From [Clostridium] fimetarium (GTDB taxonomy: Bacteria > Bacillota > Clostridia > Lachnospirales > Lachnospiraceae), in the NCBI RefSeq assembly GCF_900111235.1, contig NZ_FOJI01000004.1, positions 1 through 64,000 on the forward strand: a DNA stretch of 64,000 bases. The letters run 5' to 3'. The position numbers and the translations under genes were made by a program. How positions within the stretch are numbered: the first letter of the stretch is position 1; each line of letters begins with the position of its first letter. A model generated the notes under the pieces. That model did no database searches, had not been told where the DNA came from, and was given only the letters and a program-made list of their open reading frames with translations. Positions 7,415-16,791 of this stretch are shown one piece after another.

Positions 7415-9784
7415 ATGAAACTTTTTATGATTGCAAAAAACAATATTAAGAAGGCAAAATTTTCTACCGCAACATTGGTTATTTTAATCGCTATTACTAC
7501 GGTATTTTTATACATAGGAACGAATGTACTTGCAAATATTGGAACATTTATTGAAAATAAAAATACCGAAGTAAATGGAGCACATTTCATTGCTATCGTA
7601 GATGGTAAATTTGATAAAGCCGTGAAGGATATTTGTGAGTCAATTGATGGATTTCAATATATGGAAAGAGAAGACGCCATAATGTCATTGTCTTCAGAAT
7701 TTCAAGATATAAATGTTGGTGAAAAAAACTATTCCATGTCATCAATCCTATTAAATATTGGCACGAAGCGAGCAATATCGACTGTTCATATAATCGATCA
7801 AGCAAACATAATCCCTGAAAATGGAATTATTGTCCCTTATGTTCTAAAAGTTTCTAGAGAATATAAAACAGGAGATACTTTAAGATTTTCTGTAAATGGT
7901 AAATCTATAGACTTCGAGATTGCAGGTTTTTATGAGGATTTAATATTTGCAAACCCTAGTAATGTAAGTACATATAAATTATTTATAGTTGATAAAAAAT
8001 TGAATGATTTGATTAATAATCCTGATTATGGAGTTAAATGTAGTTATACTCCAGTAATTACAAATAACATAAACAAATCAGAAGATTTTGAAAATCAGTA
8101 TACGAATAAATTAAAATCAGTCATCACAGATGGGGATGGAAGTTATGCATCACTTAATTACTCAACAATGAAAACAGGTTCATCTGTATTTATTAATATT
8201 ATCATGGCTGTATTAGTTACATTTTCAATTATTGTACTAGCGATTGCTTTAATTGTTATCAGATTTTCAACAGCAACGCACATTGAAAATAATATTAAAA
8301 ATATTGGAGCAATGGAAGCGACAGGATACACAACAAGGCAAATATTAAATTCGATTTTGTTAGAGTATATGATTATCGCAATAGTGGGATATATAGTTGG
8401 TATCATTTCTTCGCTTTTAGTATCTCCAGCGGTAAGTGGAATTGTATCCTCGTCAATAGGCCTTAGATGGAAGACTGACATAAGTCTAAAGGCAGTGACT
8501 GTGAGTTTTGTTGTAATTGTGCTTTCCGTGCTCGCTATTGCATACTTCAGCGCTGTTAAAATAAAAAAAATAACGCCACTTACTGCGCTCAGAAATGGGA
8601 TTGGAACTCACAATTTTAAAAGGAACAGTATTCCGTTGGATAAGACTAAATTAAATGTAAACATAGCACTTGGAATTAAAGCATTTATTTACAATAAAAA
8701 ACAAAATTTTATGGTCGGAATAATAGTTATGCTATTAAGCGTAATCTGTGTTTTTGCATTTACGATGTATTATAACTTTGTTGTTGATAATACTGAAATG
8801 ATAAAACTTACGGGAATGGAAAACGCAGATGTACAAATGACAGCACAGGAAGATGAAGATAGAATATTTGATGAAATCGCGGAAATGCCAGAAGTAGAAA
8901 GTACCGTAAGAATAAATTCATATGATGGAATAATCGACTATAGTGGGAAAGAAAGCAGTGCCAACATAAAGATTACGCAGGATTATAGCAATCTAAAAAT
9001 CAATACATGTGTAAAGGGAAGAATGCCATGTAATGATAATGAAATCACAATCACCAGTATTGTGCTTGATGAACTTGGAGCAAAAATTGGAGACACCATA
9101 TCAATTAAATATAATGACATAACAAGAGAATTTCTGGTAGTTGGGATAACCCAGCATTTGAGCAGGAATGGCAGAGGCGCAGAAATCACAACACAAGGAA
9201 TGAAAAAATTAGTTCCCTATTATGAAGAGAAAGAATTATTGATACATCTTAAGGAAAATGTAAACACAAATCAATTTGTTACAAAAATTAATAATTCATA
9301 TAAAGATCAAAAAGTCCAGTGTATTAATTGGTATGAAGTAATAGATATCATGTTGAAAACATTCTCATCTTCAATCAAAATCATTGTGATAGGCTGCGTT
9401 ATGATTACTGCATTTATAATCATATTTGTAATGTTTCTTGTTATTAGGGTCAGAATATTAAAGGAAAGGACTAGATTAGGTGTATCTAAGGCACTTGGGT
9501 TCACATCAAATCAGCTTATCGGGCATGTTGTTATTAGTGAAATGCCGGTCATTTTATTAGCTTCGATTATTGGTTCAATATTAGGATATATTGGGACGAA
9601 TCCAATGATGGCAATGATGCTTGCATCAAATGGTATTTTAAATTGTGCATTCTACATAGATATAAGTTTAATATTAATGACACCTTTGGTAATCAGTATG
9701 CTAGGACTGATTACAATATTAACTGTTTCATTTGGAATCAAAAAGATTAGCCCTTGCAAGATGTTTGAAGAAGCAAAAAATTAA
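7415..9784 (+). CDS. FtsX-like ABC transporter permease
   Basis: 789 aa. An N-terminal membrane helix (~19-40) and an extracytoplasmic domain of ~200 residues are followed by three helices (~260-285, 305-335, 350-380). After a cytoplasmic linker the pattern repeats: one helix (~430-450), a second large outer domain, and three C-terminal helices (~655-685, 705-730, 745-775). This is the duplicated FtsX/MacB_PCD layout in a single chain, so the transporter could work as one permease with two ATPase copies. It is translationally coupled to the ATPase gene. A terminator lies just after the stop codon. Confidence 0.92.
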   Translation: MKLFMIAKNNIKKAKFSTATLVILIAITTVFLYIGTNVLANIGTFIENKNTEVNGAHFIAIVDGKFDKAVKDICESIDGFQYMEREDAIMSLSSEFQDINVGEKNYSMSSILLNIGTKRAISTVHIIDQANIIPENGIIVPYVLKVSREYKTGDTLRFSVNGKSIDFEIAGFYEDLIFANPSNVSTYKLFIVDKKLNDLINNPDYGVKCSYTPVITNNINKSEDFENQYTNKLKSVITDGDGSYASLNYSTMKTGSSVFINIIMAVLVTFSIIVLAIALIVIRFSTATHIENNIKNIGAMEATGYTTRQILNSILLEYMIIAIVGYIVGIISSLLVSPAVSGIVSSSIGLRWKTDISLKAVTVSFVVIVLSVLAIAYFSAVKIKKITPLTALRNGIGTHNFKRNSIPLDKTKLNVNIALGIKAFIYNKKQNFMVGIIVMLLSVICVFAFTMYYNFVVDNTEMIKLTGMENADVQMTAQEDEDRIFDEIAEMPEVESTVRINSYDGIIDYSGKESSANIKITQDYSNLKINTCVKGRMPCNDNEITITSIVLDELGAKIGDTISIKYNDITREFLVVGITQHLSRNGRGAEITTQGMKKLVPYYEEKELLIHLKENVNTNQFVTKINNSYKDQKVQCINWYEVIDIMLKTFSSSIKIIVIGCVMITAFIIIFVMFLVIRVRILKERTRLGVSKALGFTSNQLIGHVVISEMPVILLASIIGSILGYIGTNPMMAMMLASNGILNCAFYIDISLILMTPLVISMLGLITILTVSFGIKKISPCKMFEEAKN

Positions 9785-9818
9785 AAATATAAAATTACAA
9801 AAATTTTTAACATTAAAC

Positions 9819-9862
9819 CACTTCTCCTTTCATATGTATGTGATAAAGGAGAGTGATTTTTT
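9819..9862 (+). terminator. terminator whose 3' arm is the next gene's ribosome binding site
   Basis: CACTTCTCCTTT (9819-9830) pairs with AAAGGAGAGTG (9845-9855), with one bulged base, followed by an A and six T. It ends the ABC transporter transcript. The 3' arm AAAGGAGA is also the only good Shine-Dalgarno for the following gene, and the last two T of the tract are the first two bases of its TTG start codon. Confidence 0.8.
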
Positions 9863-10940
9863 GTCTGACTATAAAAGATTAGTTTCATACATTTATACGT
9901 ACAACAATGGACAAAAAGATAAAAATGTCGGCTTTGCTAAGGTGGAAATTAGAAATGGGCAGTGCAAAATTAATGTTAGTCTAAAAGGCGTATATACTGA
10001 TAAACCAGAAGATTATGGAGTATATTTCGTTGTAAGAAAAGATGGCGACATTGTTGGCGTTAAGCTAGGAAATATGACAGTAAAAAATGGTTTAGGAGAA
10101 TATGGTGATATTACATACCCAGGAAATATTAATAATTCAGGTTATAGTTTTTCTAATATAGGTGGAATATTTATTGGGAATAGAAATGATCGCCATAATG
10201 TGTTAGCAAGCCAGTGGGATGATGAAGAAATTAACACTTCAAAGATTGTGTTTCCAGAAGAAATAAGAGTTATAAATGATAAAGCAATTGAATCTGTTAA
10301 AAAATCAGAATCCGAGGATAATGAAACACAAGACAAAGATGCAGCGCAGTTGGTGAATAAAACACAAGAGAAAGATGAATCCCAAATAATATCTGAAACA
10401 CAAGTAAAAGATGTAGTTCAGCTGGTAAATGGTTCTCGAGAAGAAGATGACTCACCGTTAATAAGAAAATCATTTATGGAGGATGCGATACCAGAAGTTG
10501 ATGAATTACAGTTGGAAACAGAAGCAGCGGAAGTGAAATATTCAAAGAAAGAAGAAACTTTAGGTAGCAATTTGGAAAAACAATCAGATTGGACTACTAT
10601 TTTTTCGAAAAAGAATATAATTGATGCTTTTTCAGATGATGATTATTATGATTGTGTAGAGGTAACTCCAGAAGATATTAAAGAATTGCCACTGTCAGAT
10701 ACCAATATGTATAATAATAGTTTTCTTATGCACGGTTATTATGGATATAAGCATATACTATTTGGAAAAGTTCAAAGAAATGGAGAAAAGAACCTGTATT
10801 TCATAGGAATACCAGGGGTATACAGTAATAGAGAAAAATTTATGTCTTCCATGTTTGGATTTAATAATTTCAAAAAAAGCCATAGAAGCGATTGCAGAAA
10901 CCCGTATTTTGGATATTGGTATATGGAAGTCTATATATAA
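9861..10940 (+). CDS. unrecognised protein with a repetitive acidic linker
   Basis: 359 aa from a TTG start at 9861, chosen because AAAGGAGA at 9845-9852 is well spaced; longer in-frame starts reach back into the permease gene. The N-terminal ~110 residues look like a compact beta-rich domain (KNVGFAKVEIRNGQCKINV). Residues ~155-200 contain about four imperfect 12-residue repeats (TQxKDxxQLVN), encoded by 36-bp units at 10323-10466. The C-terminal ~110 residues form a second conserved-looking domain (LMHGYYGYKHILFGKV...YFIGIPGVYSNREKF). It has no signal peptide or membrane helix. I cannot name the family with confidence. Translation from a terminator-borne ribosome binding site suggests special regulation. 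Confidence 0.75.
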   Translation: MSDYKRLVSYIYTYNNGQKDKNVGFAKVEIRNGQCKINVSLKGVYTDKPEDYGVYFVVRKDGDIVGVKLGNMTVKNGLGEYGDITYPGNINNSGYSFSNIGGIFIGNRNDRHNVLASQWDDEEINTSKIVFPEEIRVINDKAIESVKKSESEDNETQDKDAAQLVNKTQEKDESQIISETQVKDVVQLVNGSREEDDSPLIRKSFMEDAIPEVDELQLETEAAEVKYSKKEETLGSNLEKQSDWTTIFSKKNIIDAFSDDDYYDCVEVTPEDIKELPLSDTNMYNNSFLMHGYYGYKHILFGKVQRNGEKNLYFIGIPGVYSNREKFMSSMFGFNNFKKSHRSDCRNPYFGYWYMEVYI

Positions 10941-10942
10941 AA

Positions 10943-11494
10943 TTAGCTTGGATTAGAAATGTAGGCATAGCTAAGGTGGTCAATCCATTTACCATTCATT
11001 AAAACATAAGATTTTGCAATGCCTTCTAGTTGAAAGCCAACTTTTTCTACTAGTTTGATTGAAGGCTCATTACCTGGAAGTATGTAAGCTCCAATGCGAT
11101 GCATATGACATTCACTTTCCATAATTTTTATTGAATTGGAAAGCATTTTAAAACCATAGCCATGGTTTATATATTCGGAATCTATTTTATATCCTATCTG
11201 GCATGAAAAGAATGCATTTCTTTTCATGTCAGAAAAAGAAATTGTACCAATTATCTTGTTAGGAATATTTTTATCAAACATATAAAATCTAACGTATGTT
11301 CCGTGCAGAAATCCTTCAAATTCAGCTTCTATAAGTTTTGTTTGAAATTCTAAAGTATAGAAATTCAAAGGCTTGTCTATTTCATACTGTTCAAATATTT
11401 CCTTGTTTTTATCACAAAAAGGCAGAATCAAAGATGCATACCGCTTATCTAATATTCTCAAACTTATATCGTCAAATTCATATTCTAGATTCAT
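10943..11494 (-). CDS. GNAT-family N-acetyltransferase (RimJ/RimL-like)
   Basis: About 183 aa on the minus strand. It has the acetyl-CoA-binding pattern QIGYKIDSEYINHGYGFKM followed by ECHMHRIGAYILPGNEPSI and a KVGFQLEGIAKSY end, typical of the RimJ/RimL protein-N-acetyltransferase group; the substrate cannot be told. An earlier ATG (11506) exists, but GGAG six bases before the ATG at 11494 supports the shorter form. The start overlaps the end of tadA by 17 bp, so the two genes are translationally coupled. The 3' end abuts the convergent gene ending at 10940. Confidence 0.88.
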   Translation of the reverse strand: MNLEYEFDDISLRILDKRYASLILPFCDKNKEIFEQYEIDKPLNFYTLEFQTKLIEAEFEGFLHGTYVRFYMFDKNIPNKIIGTISFSDMKRNAFFSCQIGYKIDSEYINHGYGFKMLSNSIKIMESECHMHRIGAYILPGNEPSIKLVEKVGFQLEGIAKSYVLMNGKWIDHLSYAYISNPS

Positions 11495-11978
11495 TTGGAG
11501 CTCCATTCTTATTTTTTGCCTTTTTTAACTCACGTAGTTCTTGGAAAAAGTTAGTAAGAAGTGAGGTACATTCTTCTTCAAGCACTCCCTTTTCAATTTC
11601 AACTTGATGGTTAAATTGCTGCATTTGTAAAAGATTAATAATAGAACCAGCGCATCCAGCTTTGGGATTCATTGCACCTATAATGACCATTGGGATTCTC
11701 GCCTGCACAATTGCGCCAGAGCACATCTGACAAGGCTCAAGCGTTATATACATCGTGCACTGCTCAAGGCGCCAGTCTCCCAAATATTTACTTGCCTTTT
11801 TAATCGCCGTTATTTCTGCATGACCAAGGGCTGTTTTGTCGGTATTACGTCTATTATAACCACGGCCAATAATGATATCGTTATGTACAATAACGCATCC
11901 GATAGGTACCTCATTAAGTTTGAGCGCCTTTAGAGCCTGTTTAATGGCTGCTTTCATATATTTTTCATGGACTGTCAT
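11478..11978 (-). CDS. tadA: tRNA-specific adenosine deaminase TadA
   Basis: Converts A34 to inosine in the tRNA-Arg(ACG) wobble position. The zinc-dependent deaminase motifs are HAEITAIKKA (catalytic His and Glu) and the PCQMC metal site. 166 aa is normal, with a basic, charged C-terminal tail. The ribosome binding site AAAGGA precedes the start on the minus strand. Its position beside ffs, divergent from the dnaX-ybaB-recR genes, is the classical Firmicutes order. Confidence 0.95.
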   Translation of the reverse strand: MTVHEKYMKAAIKQALKALKLNEVPIGCVIVHNDIIIGRGYNRRNTDKTALGHAEITAIKKASKYLGDWRLEQCTMYITLEPCQMCSGAIVQARIPMVIIGAMNPKAGCAGSIINLLQMQQFNHQVEIEKGVLEEECTSLLTNFFQELRELKKAKNKNGAPNESRI

Positions 11979-12103
11979 AATTTCCTTTCAAAAATCCGTT
12001 ATATAGTAAAAATAATTATAACACAGAAATAAGTGTATTTTAAGTAATAAAATGTAATATAATAAAATGTTTATAAAATAATATATTAAATCTAGCGCAG
12101 ACC

Positions 12104-12132
12104 TTGACAAACAAAGGATTTATTTATATACT
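12104..12132 (+). promoter_or_regulatory. sigma-A promoter for SRP RNA
   Basis: TTGACA (12104-12109), 17 bp, then TATACT (12127-12132) is a near-consensus promoter. Predicted initiation near 12139 leaves a ~60-nt leader before the mature SRP RNA; in Bacillus subtilis the related scRNA is also made as a longer precursor and trimmed. The rest of the tadA-ffs gap is AT-rich and holds no other gene I can see. Confidence 0.8.
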
Positions 12133-12198
12133 TTCAATACACTGTCAATTGGAATTCACAGAATCACACAATTGGTAGTTATTAGATTTGTTTATAAA

Positions 12199-12468
12199 AT
12201 TTCCGCGCAGCTGGGGAGTTAGCGGCACCCTGTACCTGCAATCCGCTACAGCAGGAGTGATGTATTGCCTAGGGTAAAATTTGTGGAGCTGCCCGATATA
12301 AGTGGTGTTGACGTTTGGGTCTTTCGCAACAGAAATTCATGAATCATGTCAGGTCAGGAATGAAGCAGCATTAAGTGAAACCTTTTGTGTGCCGGAGGGT
12401 CGCCTAAACTGAGCTAACTATATCGGTAACGTCTGGGGATTCCTATTCGAAGCAATACGCGCGGATTA
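12199..12468 (+). ncRNA. ffs: signal recognition particle RNA, large Firmicutes type
   Basis: About 265-270 nt. The Alu domain is clear in the 5' third (AGCTGGGGAGTTAGCGGCAC and CCTGTACCTGCAATCCGCTA). The S-domain helix 8 with the Ffh-binding symmetric/asymmetric loops appears as GTCAGGTCAGGAATGAAGCA near 12349-12368. The ends pair: CCGCGC (12203-12208) with GCGCGG (12459-12464). The presence of an Alu domain is the Bacillus/Clostridium form rather than the 4.5S form. Exact ends are estimated from the terminal helix. Confidence 0.95.
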
Positions 12469-12495
12469 TTAAAAAAATATATTTAGATGAATTTT

Positions 12496-12541
12496 AAGAC
12501 ATTTGTTGGTTAATAATTTTAATCTGGCAAATGTCTTTTTA
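12496..12541 (+). terminator. SRP RNA terminator
   Basis: AAGACATTTG (12496-12505) pairs perfectly with CAAATGTCTT (12528-12537), and a T run follows. It lies 28 nt after the SRP RNA 3' end. Between it and the phosphofructokinase gene is AT-rich DNA with a possible weak -10 (TATAAT, 12587-12592). Confidence 0.85.
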
Positions 12542-12643
12542 TTTGTATTTGAACAGGTTTTATTATATAATAGGAATATATTTTTGTATAATTGAGCATT
12601 GTAAATTTTATATTGTCTTATACGAATATGAAAAGGAGCAATC

Positions 12644-13717
12644 ATGAGAAAAGTTGGAATAATAACAAGTGGTGGTGATTGTCAAAGTCTTAATGCATCC
12701 ATGCGAGGTGTTGCAAAAGCATTGTATGGTTCAGGTGAAGATTTTGAAATAATTGGAATAGAAGATGGCTATAAAGGTCTTATTTATGGAAATTATAGAA
12801 CAATGCAGTATAGTGATTTTTCTGGAATATTAACAGAAGGTGGAACAATTCTTGGAACTTCAAGACAGCCATTTAAATTAATGAGAGTGCTAGATGAGAA
12901 TGGATTAGACAAAGTAGAGGCTATGAAAAATAATTATTATAAGCTTGGACTTGAATGTCTTGTTATTCTTGGAGGTAATGGAACACACAAAACAGCGAAT
13001 TTACTTAGAGAAGAAGGCCTTAATATTATTACACTTCCAAAGACTATAGATAATGACCTTTGGGGAACAGATATCACATTTGGATTTCAGAGTGCAGTAA
13101 CGGTTGCGGCGAATGCGATAGACAATATTCATACAACGGCATCCTCTCATGGTAGAGTATTTATTGTTGAGGTTATGGGCCATAAGGTTGGTTGGCTGAC
13201 ATTATATGCAGGTATTGCAAGTGGAGCTGATATTATTCTAATCCCAGAGATACCATACGATATTGATTCAATTGTTGAAGCAATTAAAAATAGAACGAAA
13301 CAAGGTAAGAGATTCTCTATTTTAGCAGTTGCAGAGGGTGCTATTTCAAAAGAAGAAGCAGCACTTTCAAAAAAAGATTTGAAAGAAAAGAAAAGAAATC
13401 CAAAATATCCATCCATTTCTTATGAAATCGGTCATGCGATTGAGGAAAAAACAGGACAAGAAATTAGAGTTGCTATTCCGGGGCATATGCAAAGAGGTGG
13501 CAGTCCATGTCCATATGATAGGGTTCTTTCATCTAGGTTTGGTGCAGCAGCAGCGAATCTGATTCTCAAAAGGGAATATGGAGTTATGGTTGGAATTAAA
13601 AATGGTGAGATGGTGAAAGTGGCATTGGAAGATGTTGCAGGAAAGCTGAAATATGTCGATCCACAATCAACTATCGTACAGGAAGCGAAGCTACTCGGAA
13701 TTAACTTTGGTGACTAG
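12644..13717 (+). CDS. pfkA: 6-phosphofructokinase, predicted ATP-type
   Basis: Phosphorylates fructose 6-phosphate in glycolysis. 357 aa. The phosphate-donor loop reads GGNGT, i.e. glycine at the position (E. coli 104) that favours ATP, with Asn in place of the usual Asp 103. The catalytic segment reads PKTIDNDLWG, with the lysine (position 124) more typical of PPi enzymes. GGDCQSLNA at the N terminus and PGHMQRGGSP near the C terminus are family motifs. This Gly104/Lys124 combination occurs in the so-called group III enzymes. The ribosome binding site is AAAGGAG before ATG 12644. It lies between ffs and dnaX and runs into dnaX after 33 bp. Confidence 0.92.
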   Translation: MRKVGIITSGGDCQSLNASMRGVAKALYGSGEDFEIIGIEDGYKGLIYGNYRTMQYSDFSGILTEGGTILGTSRQPFKLMRVLDENGLDKVEAMKNNYYKLGLECLVILGGNGTHKTANLLREEGLNIITLPKTIDNDLWGTDITFGFQSAVTVAANAIDNIHTTASSHGRVFIVEVMGHKVGWLTLYAGIASGADIILIPEIPYDIDSIVEAIKNRTKQGKRFSILAVAEGAISKEEAALSKKDLKEKKRNPKYPSISYEIGHAIEEKTGQEIRVAIPGHMQRGGSPCPYDRVLSSRFGAAAANLILKREYGVMVGIKNGEMVKVALEDVAGKLKYVDPQSTIVQEAKLLGINFGD

Positions 13718-13750
13718 TATCTAAACAAATATTAGTAAGGAAGACAGAAT

Positions 13751-15373
13751 ATGTCATATACAGCATTATATAGAAAATGGCGTCCTAATGATTTTACAGA
13801 TGTCAAGGGCCAAGACCATATTGTAACAACTTTGAAAAATCAAATAAAAGCCGATAGAATTGGACATGCTTATTTGTTCTGTGGAACAAGAGGAACTGGT
13901 AAGACGACAATTGCAAAGATACTTGCAAAAGCAGTTAATTGTGAGCGCCCAGTAGATGGTAGTCCTTGTTGTGAGTGTGAAACTTGTCTGTCAATTGCAG
14001 CGGGAACTTCAATGAATGTAATTGAAATCGATGCAGCATCTAACAATGGTGTAGACAATATCCGTGAGATTAGAGATGAAGTTCAATATTCTCCTACTTC
14101 AGGAAAATACAAGGTTTATATTATTGATGAAGTTCATATGCTTTCTATAGGTGCGTTTAATGCATTGCTTAAGACTTTGGAGGAACCTCCAGCTTATGTA
14201 ATATTTATACTCGCGACCACTGAGGCTCATAAAATTCCGATAACGATTTTATCGCGATGTCAAAGATATGATTTTAAAAGGATTTCGATTGATACGATAA
14301 CAGATCGACTTAGTGAACTTATGGTTTCAGAAAAAGTAAATGTCGAGGAGAAGGCACTTCGCTATATTGCAAAGGCGGCAGATGGATCGCTACGAGATGC
14401 ACTTAGTCTATTAGATCAGTGTATTGCATTTTATTTAGGTAAGGATTTAAAATATGATAATGTGTTAGAGGTACTTGGAGCTGTAGATACAGAAGTATTT
14501 AGCAAACTACTTTCAAAGGTACTTGGGCAAGATATAGCCGGATGCATTCATTTACTTGAGGAACTTGTAATTCAAGGTCGAGATTTAGGGCAGTTTGTAA
14601 TAGATTTTGTATGGTATCTTAGAAATCTTTTGCTTATCAAATCTTCGGAGAATGTAGAAGATGTTATTGATGCATCAGCCGAGAATTTAGAGTTATTAAA
14701 AGAACAGTCTCAATTAGTGGATAGTGATACGTTGATGAGATATATTAGAATATTTTCAGAATTATCTAATAATATTAAATATTCATCACAGAAGAGAATT
14801 CTAGTGGAGATAGCATTAATAAAATTAACGAAACCAGCAATGGAGCAAAGTAAAGAGATACCAGATATAATTAGCAGACTTACGATGATTGAAAAGCAGT
14901 TAGAAGAGGGCGTCAAGGTTAATATGCAGCAAGGGAATTCCGGATTTCCGGCTAGTGGTGGCACGCAGGGGCGTTTAGATAACGGTATGGATAAGGACCA
15001 ACAGTCAAAGAAAAGGGTGATAGAAGCACTCCCGGAAGAACTTAAGACGGTAGCTACTCAATGGAATAATATAATTCAGTCACTTGAGGATGGAGCGCTT
15101 TACGGGATGTTAATGAGTGCCCATGTAACTATTTCTGAAGATGGTGGTACGTTGGAATTAATCTTTGAGGCATTGTCAGCATTTAATTATGTTAATCGGG
15201 AAGAATATTTAGCCCAGATTGAGAAAGTTATTGAACAAAAGACGAATAGGCATGTTCATCTAAAGGCGATTTTGTTAAAACAAAATGAAGATTTTCATAA
15301 TATGTTTACAGATATAAGAGATTTAGTTAAAATAGATATTGAAATAGAAGATGATAAGGAGGATTTAATATAA
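13751..15373 (+). CDS. dnaX: DNA polymerase III subunit gamma/tau
   Basis: Clamp-loader ATPase. Walker A is GTRGTGKTT (near residue 44), the zinc module is [16 protein letters not shown] (~64-79), Walker B is YIIDEVHML, sensor 1 is [10 protein letters not shown], and the arginine-finger SRC is in [12 protein letters not shown]. Domain III and a divergent C-terminal region follow; 540 aa is normal for the Firmicutes tau form. I looked for an A-AAA-AAG frameshift signal and saw none, so no separate gamma form is predicted. Its last base overlaps the ybaB start. Confidence 0.96.
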   Translation: MSYTALYRKWRPNDFTDVKGQDHIVTTLKNQIKADRIGHAYLFCGTRGTGKTTIAKILAKAVNCERPVDGSPCCECETCLSIAAGTSMNVIEIDAASNNGVDNIREIRDEVQYSPTSGKYKVYIIDEVHMLSIGAFNALLKTLEEPPAYVIFILATTEAHKIPITILSRCQRYDFKRISIDTITDRLSELMVSEKVNVEEKALRYIAKAADGSLRDALSLLDQCIAFYLGKDLKYDNVLEVLGAVDTEVFSKLLSKVLGQDIAGCIHLLEELVIQGRDLGQFVIDFVWYLRNLLLIKSSENVEDVIDASAENLELLKEQSQLVDSDTLMRYIRIFSELSNNIKYSSQKRILVEIALIKLTKPAMEQSKEIPDIISRLTMIEKQLEEGVKVNMQQGNSGFPASGGTQGRLDNGMDKDQQSKKRVIEALPEELKTVATQWNNIIQSLEDGALYGMLMSAHVTISEDGGTLELIFEALSAFNYVNREEYLAQIEKVIEQKTNRHVHLKAILLKQNEDFHNMFTDIRDLVKIDIEIEDDKEDLI

Positions 15374-15726
15374 TGGCAAAAAAAGGTGGATTTCCAGGTG
15401 GCATGCCAGGAAACATGAATAATCTAATGAAACAGGCTCAAAAAATGCAGAAACAGATGGAAGACAGCAACAAGGATTTGGAAACAAAAGAATTTACAGC
15501 AACAGCAGGTGGCGGTGCAGTTGAAGTTACAGTATCGGGCAAGAAGGAATTAACAAAAGTTAAGTTATCACCAGAAGTTGTAGATCCTGAAGATATTGAA
15601 ATGCTTGAAGATTTGATTTTGGCTGCTACGAATGAAGCACTTAGAAAGATGGAAGAAGCAACACAATCACAGATGTCTAAAATCACAGGCGGCCTAGGAG
15701 GCATGGGCGGCGGCTTCCCATTCTGA
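15373..15726 (+). CDS. ybaB: YbaB/EbfC nucleoid-associated protein
   Basis: 117 aa small DNA-binding protein that acts as a dimer. The N terminus is Gly/Met-rich ([19 protein letters not shown]), the central strand region reads [19 protein letters not shown], and a Gly-rich tail closes the protein. The ATG overlaps the dnaX stop by one base (TAATG), so it is translationally coupled. ybaB between dnaX and recR is one of the most conserved bacterial gene orders. Confidence 0.96.
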   Translation: MAKKGGFPGGMPGNMNNLMKQAQKMQKQMEDSNKDLETKEFTATAGGGAVEVTVSGKKELTKVKLSPEVVDPEDIEMLEDLILAATNEALRKMEEATQSQMSKITGGLGGMGGGFPF

Positions 15727-15733
15727 CCGCGAT

Positions 15734-15820
15734 GCATATAGAAACTCGCGAAGCGTGTATTTATATGCGCTTTTAGCGGAATTCATCAGATGTAGGAACT
15801 TGCGAAGCAAGTTCCTACAT
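15734..15820 (+). repeat. two tandem related hairpins with GAA loops (REP-like)
   Basis: Hairpin 1 (15734-15768) has GCATATA/TATATGC at its base and CGC-GAA-GCG at its tip. Hairpin 2 (15790-15820) is a perfect 14-bp stem, ATGTAGGAACTTGC, with loop GAA and the exact reverse complement. The shared shape and loop with different but self-complementary stems suggest copies of one palindromic repeat. Neither is followed by a T run, so they are not standard terminators. They separate ybaB from recR. Confidence 0.75.
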
Positions 15821-15887
15821 GCCATACGTACGTAAGATGTTTTTATAGAGTATAACGACAGATAATTTGGAAGGTTACGGTAAACAT

Positions 15888-16484
15888 ATGGATTTGTACA
15901 GTAGTCATATAAATAAATTAATAGAAGAATTATCTAGATTACCAGGCGTAGGACCTAAGTCCGCACAACGCCTGGCTTTTCATATTATTAATATGCCTAG
16001 TGAAGAAGTGGCACAGCTTTCGGCTTCAATCATTGAGGCAAAATCAAATGTTAGATATTGCAAAATATGTTTTACACTTACCGATGATGAGTTGTGTCCA
16101 ATCTGTAAAAATGTAAAACGTGATCACAAAACAATAATGGTGGTTGAATCCACCAGAGATTTGGCCGCATACGAAAAAATAGGAAGATTCGAAGGTGTGT
16201 ACCACGTGCTTCATGGTGCAATTTCACCCATGTTAGGAATAGGCCCCAATGAGATTAAACTCAAAGAACTCATCCAGAGACTTCAAGAGGATGTAGATGA
16301 AGTTATTATAGCAACGAATTCCAGTCTTGAAGGCGAAACAACAGCAATGTACATAAGCAAGCTAGTCAAACCGACCGGAATCAAAGTAACCCGAATCGCA
16401 AGCGGAGTCCCCGTCGGAGGCGATCTAGAGTATATAGATGAAGTAACCCTCCTAAGAGCCCTAGACGGCCGAATCGAACTCTAA
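15888..16484 (+). CDS. recR: recombination protein RecR
   Basis: Acts with RecF/RecO in RecA loading at gaps. The helix-hairpin-helix is [16 protein letters not shown], the C4 zinc finger is CKIC...CPIC, and the Toprim domain starts [15 protein letters not shown], with GEGTA-type residues replaced by GETTA. The ATG at 15888 gives 198 aa, the canonical length; an in-frame TTG at 15867 is rejected. The final ~40 codons use C in the third position far more than the start of the gene (17 C-ending against 3 T-ending codons, versus 4 against 15 in the first 39 codons). Confidence 0.95.
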   Translation: MDLYSSHINKLIEELSRLPGVGPKSAQRLAFHIINMPSEEVAQLSASIIEAKSNVRYCKICFTLTDDELCPICKNVKRDHKTIMVVESTRDLAAYEKIGRFEGVYHVLHGAISPMLGIGPNEIKLKELIQRLQEDVDEVIIATNSSLEGETTAMYISKLVKPTGIKVTRIASGVPVGGDLEYIDEVTLLRALDGRIEL

Positions 16485-16550
16485 ACGTTAAATCACGAGC
16501 CATTAGAACTTTCTTTTGCGCAAGGTATCAAACTCTTCAAAAAGTAAATC

Positions 16551-16732
16551 ATGAATAGAAATGTATAAGGATTCATTTTGGCGTCGACCGGCTGAAAGTC
16601 GCGCCTATGTTTTGTTAAGACTCAGATGAAAAATGAACGCAAGCGAGTCTTTTCATCATCTCTGAGGCTTATAAAAAACATACGACTTGAAGGAAAGGCA
16701 GCCAAAATCAATCCTTATACATTCCTATTCAT
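16551..16732 (+). repeat. long-hairpin element, copy 1 (candidate structured RNA or palindromic mobile unit)
   Basis: The 32-nt left arm (16551-16582) pairs with the right arm (16701-16732), with only two mismatches. The ~118-nt core continues the rod: AAGTCG with CGACTT, ATGTTTT with AAAACAT, CTCAGA with TCTGAG, and GATGAAAA with TTTTCATC, capped by CGC-AA-GCG. A purine-rich internal loop (CCGGCTGAAAG opposite CTTGAAGGAAAGG) is nearly unchanged in copy 2, whereas the outer arms differ in sequence but remain paired. It sits 66 bp after recR and 59 bp before jetA, so it may be in the jet leader. I know no matching Rfam family. Confidence 0.8.
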
Positions 16733-16791
16733 TCACTACCTACCGGGAGTCCCAATACCTCCCCAAAATCACTGAATTACGAGGCGATAAA

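Noticed and set aside
13751-15373. Programmed frameshift in dnaX giving a gamma form
   Set aside because: I found no A-rich slippery heptamer with a following hairpin in the expected region.
16687-16791. Longer N terminus for the JetA-like protein starting inside the hairpin element
   Set aside because: It would be encoded by the right arm of the element; the ATG at 16792 has a proper ribosome binding site.
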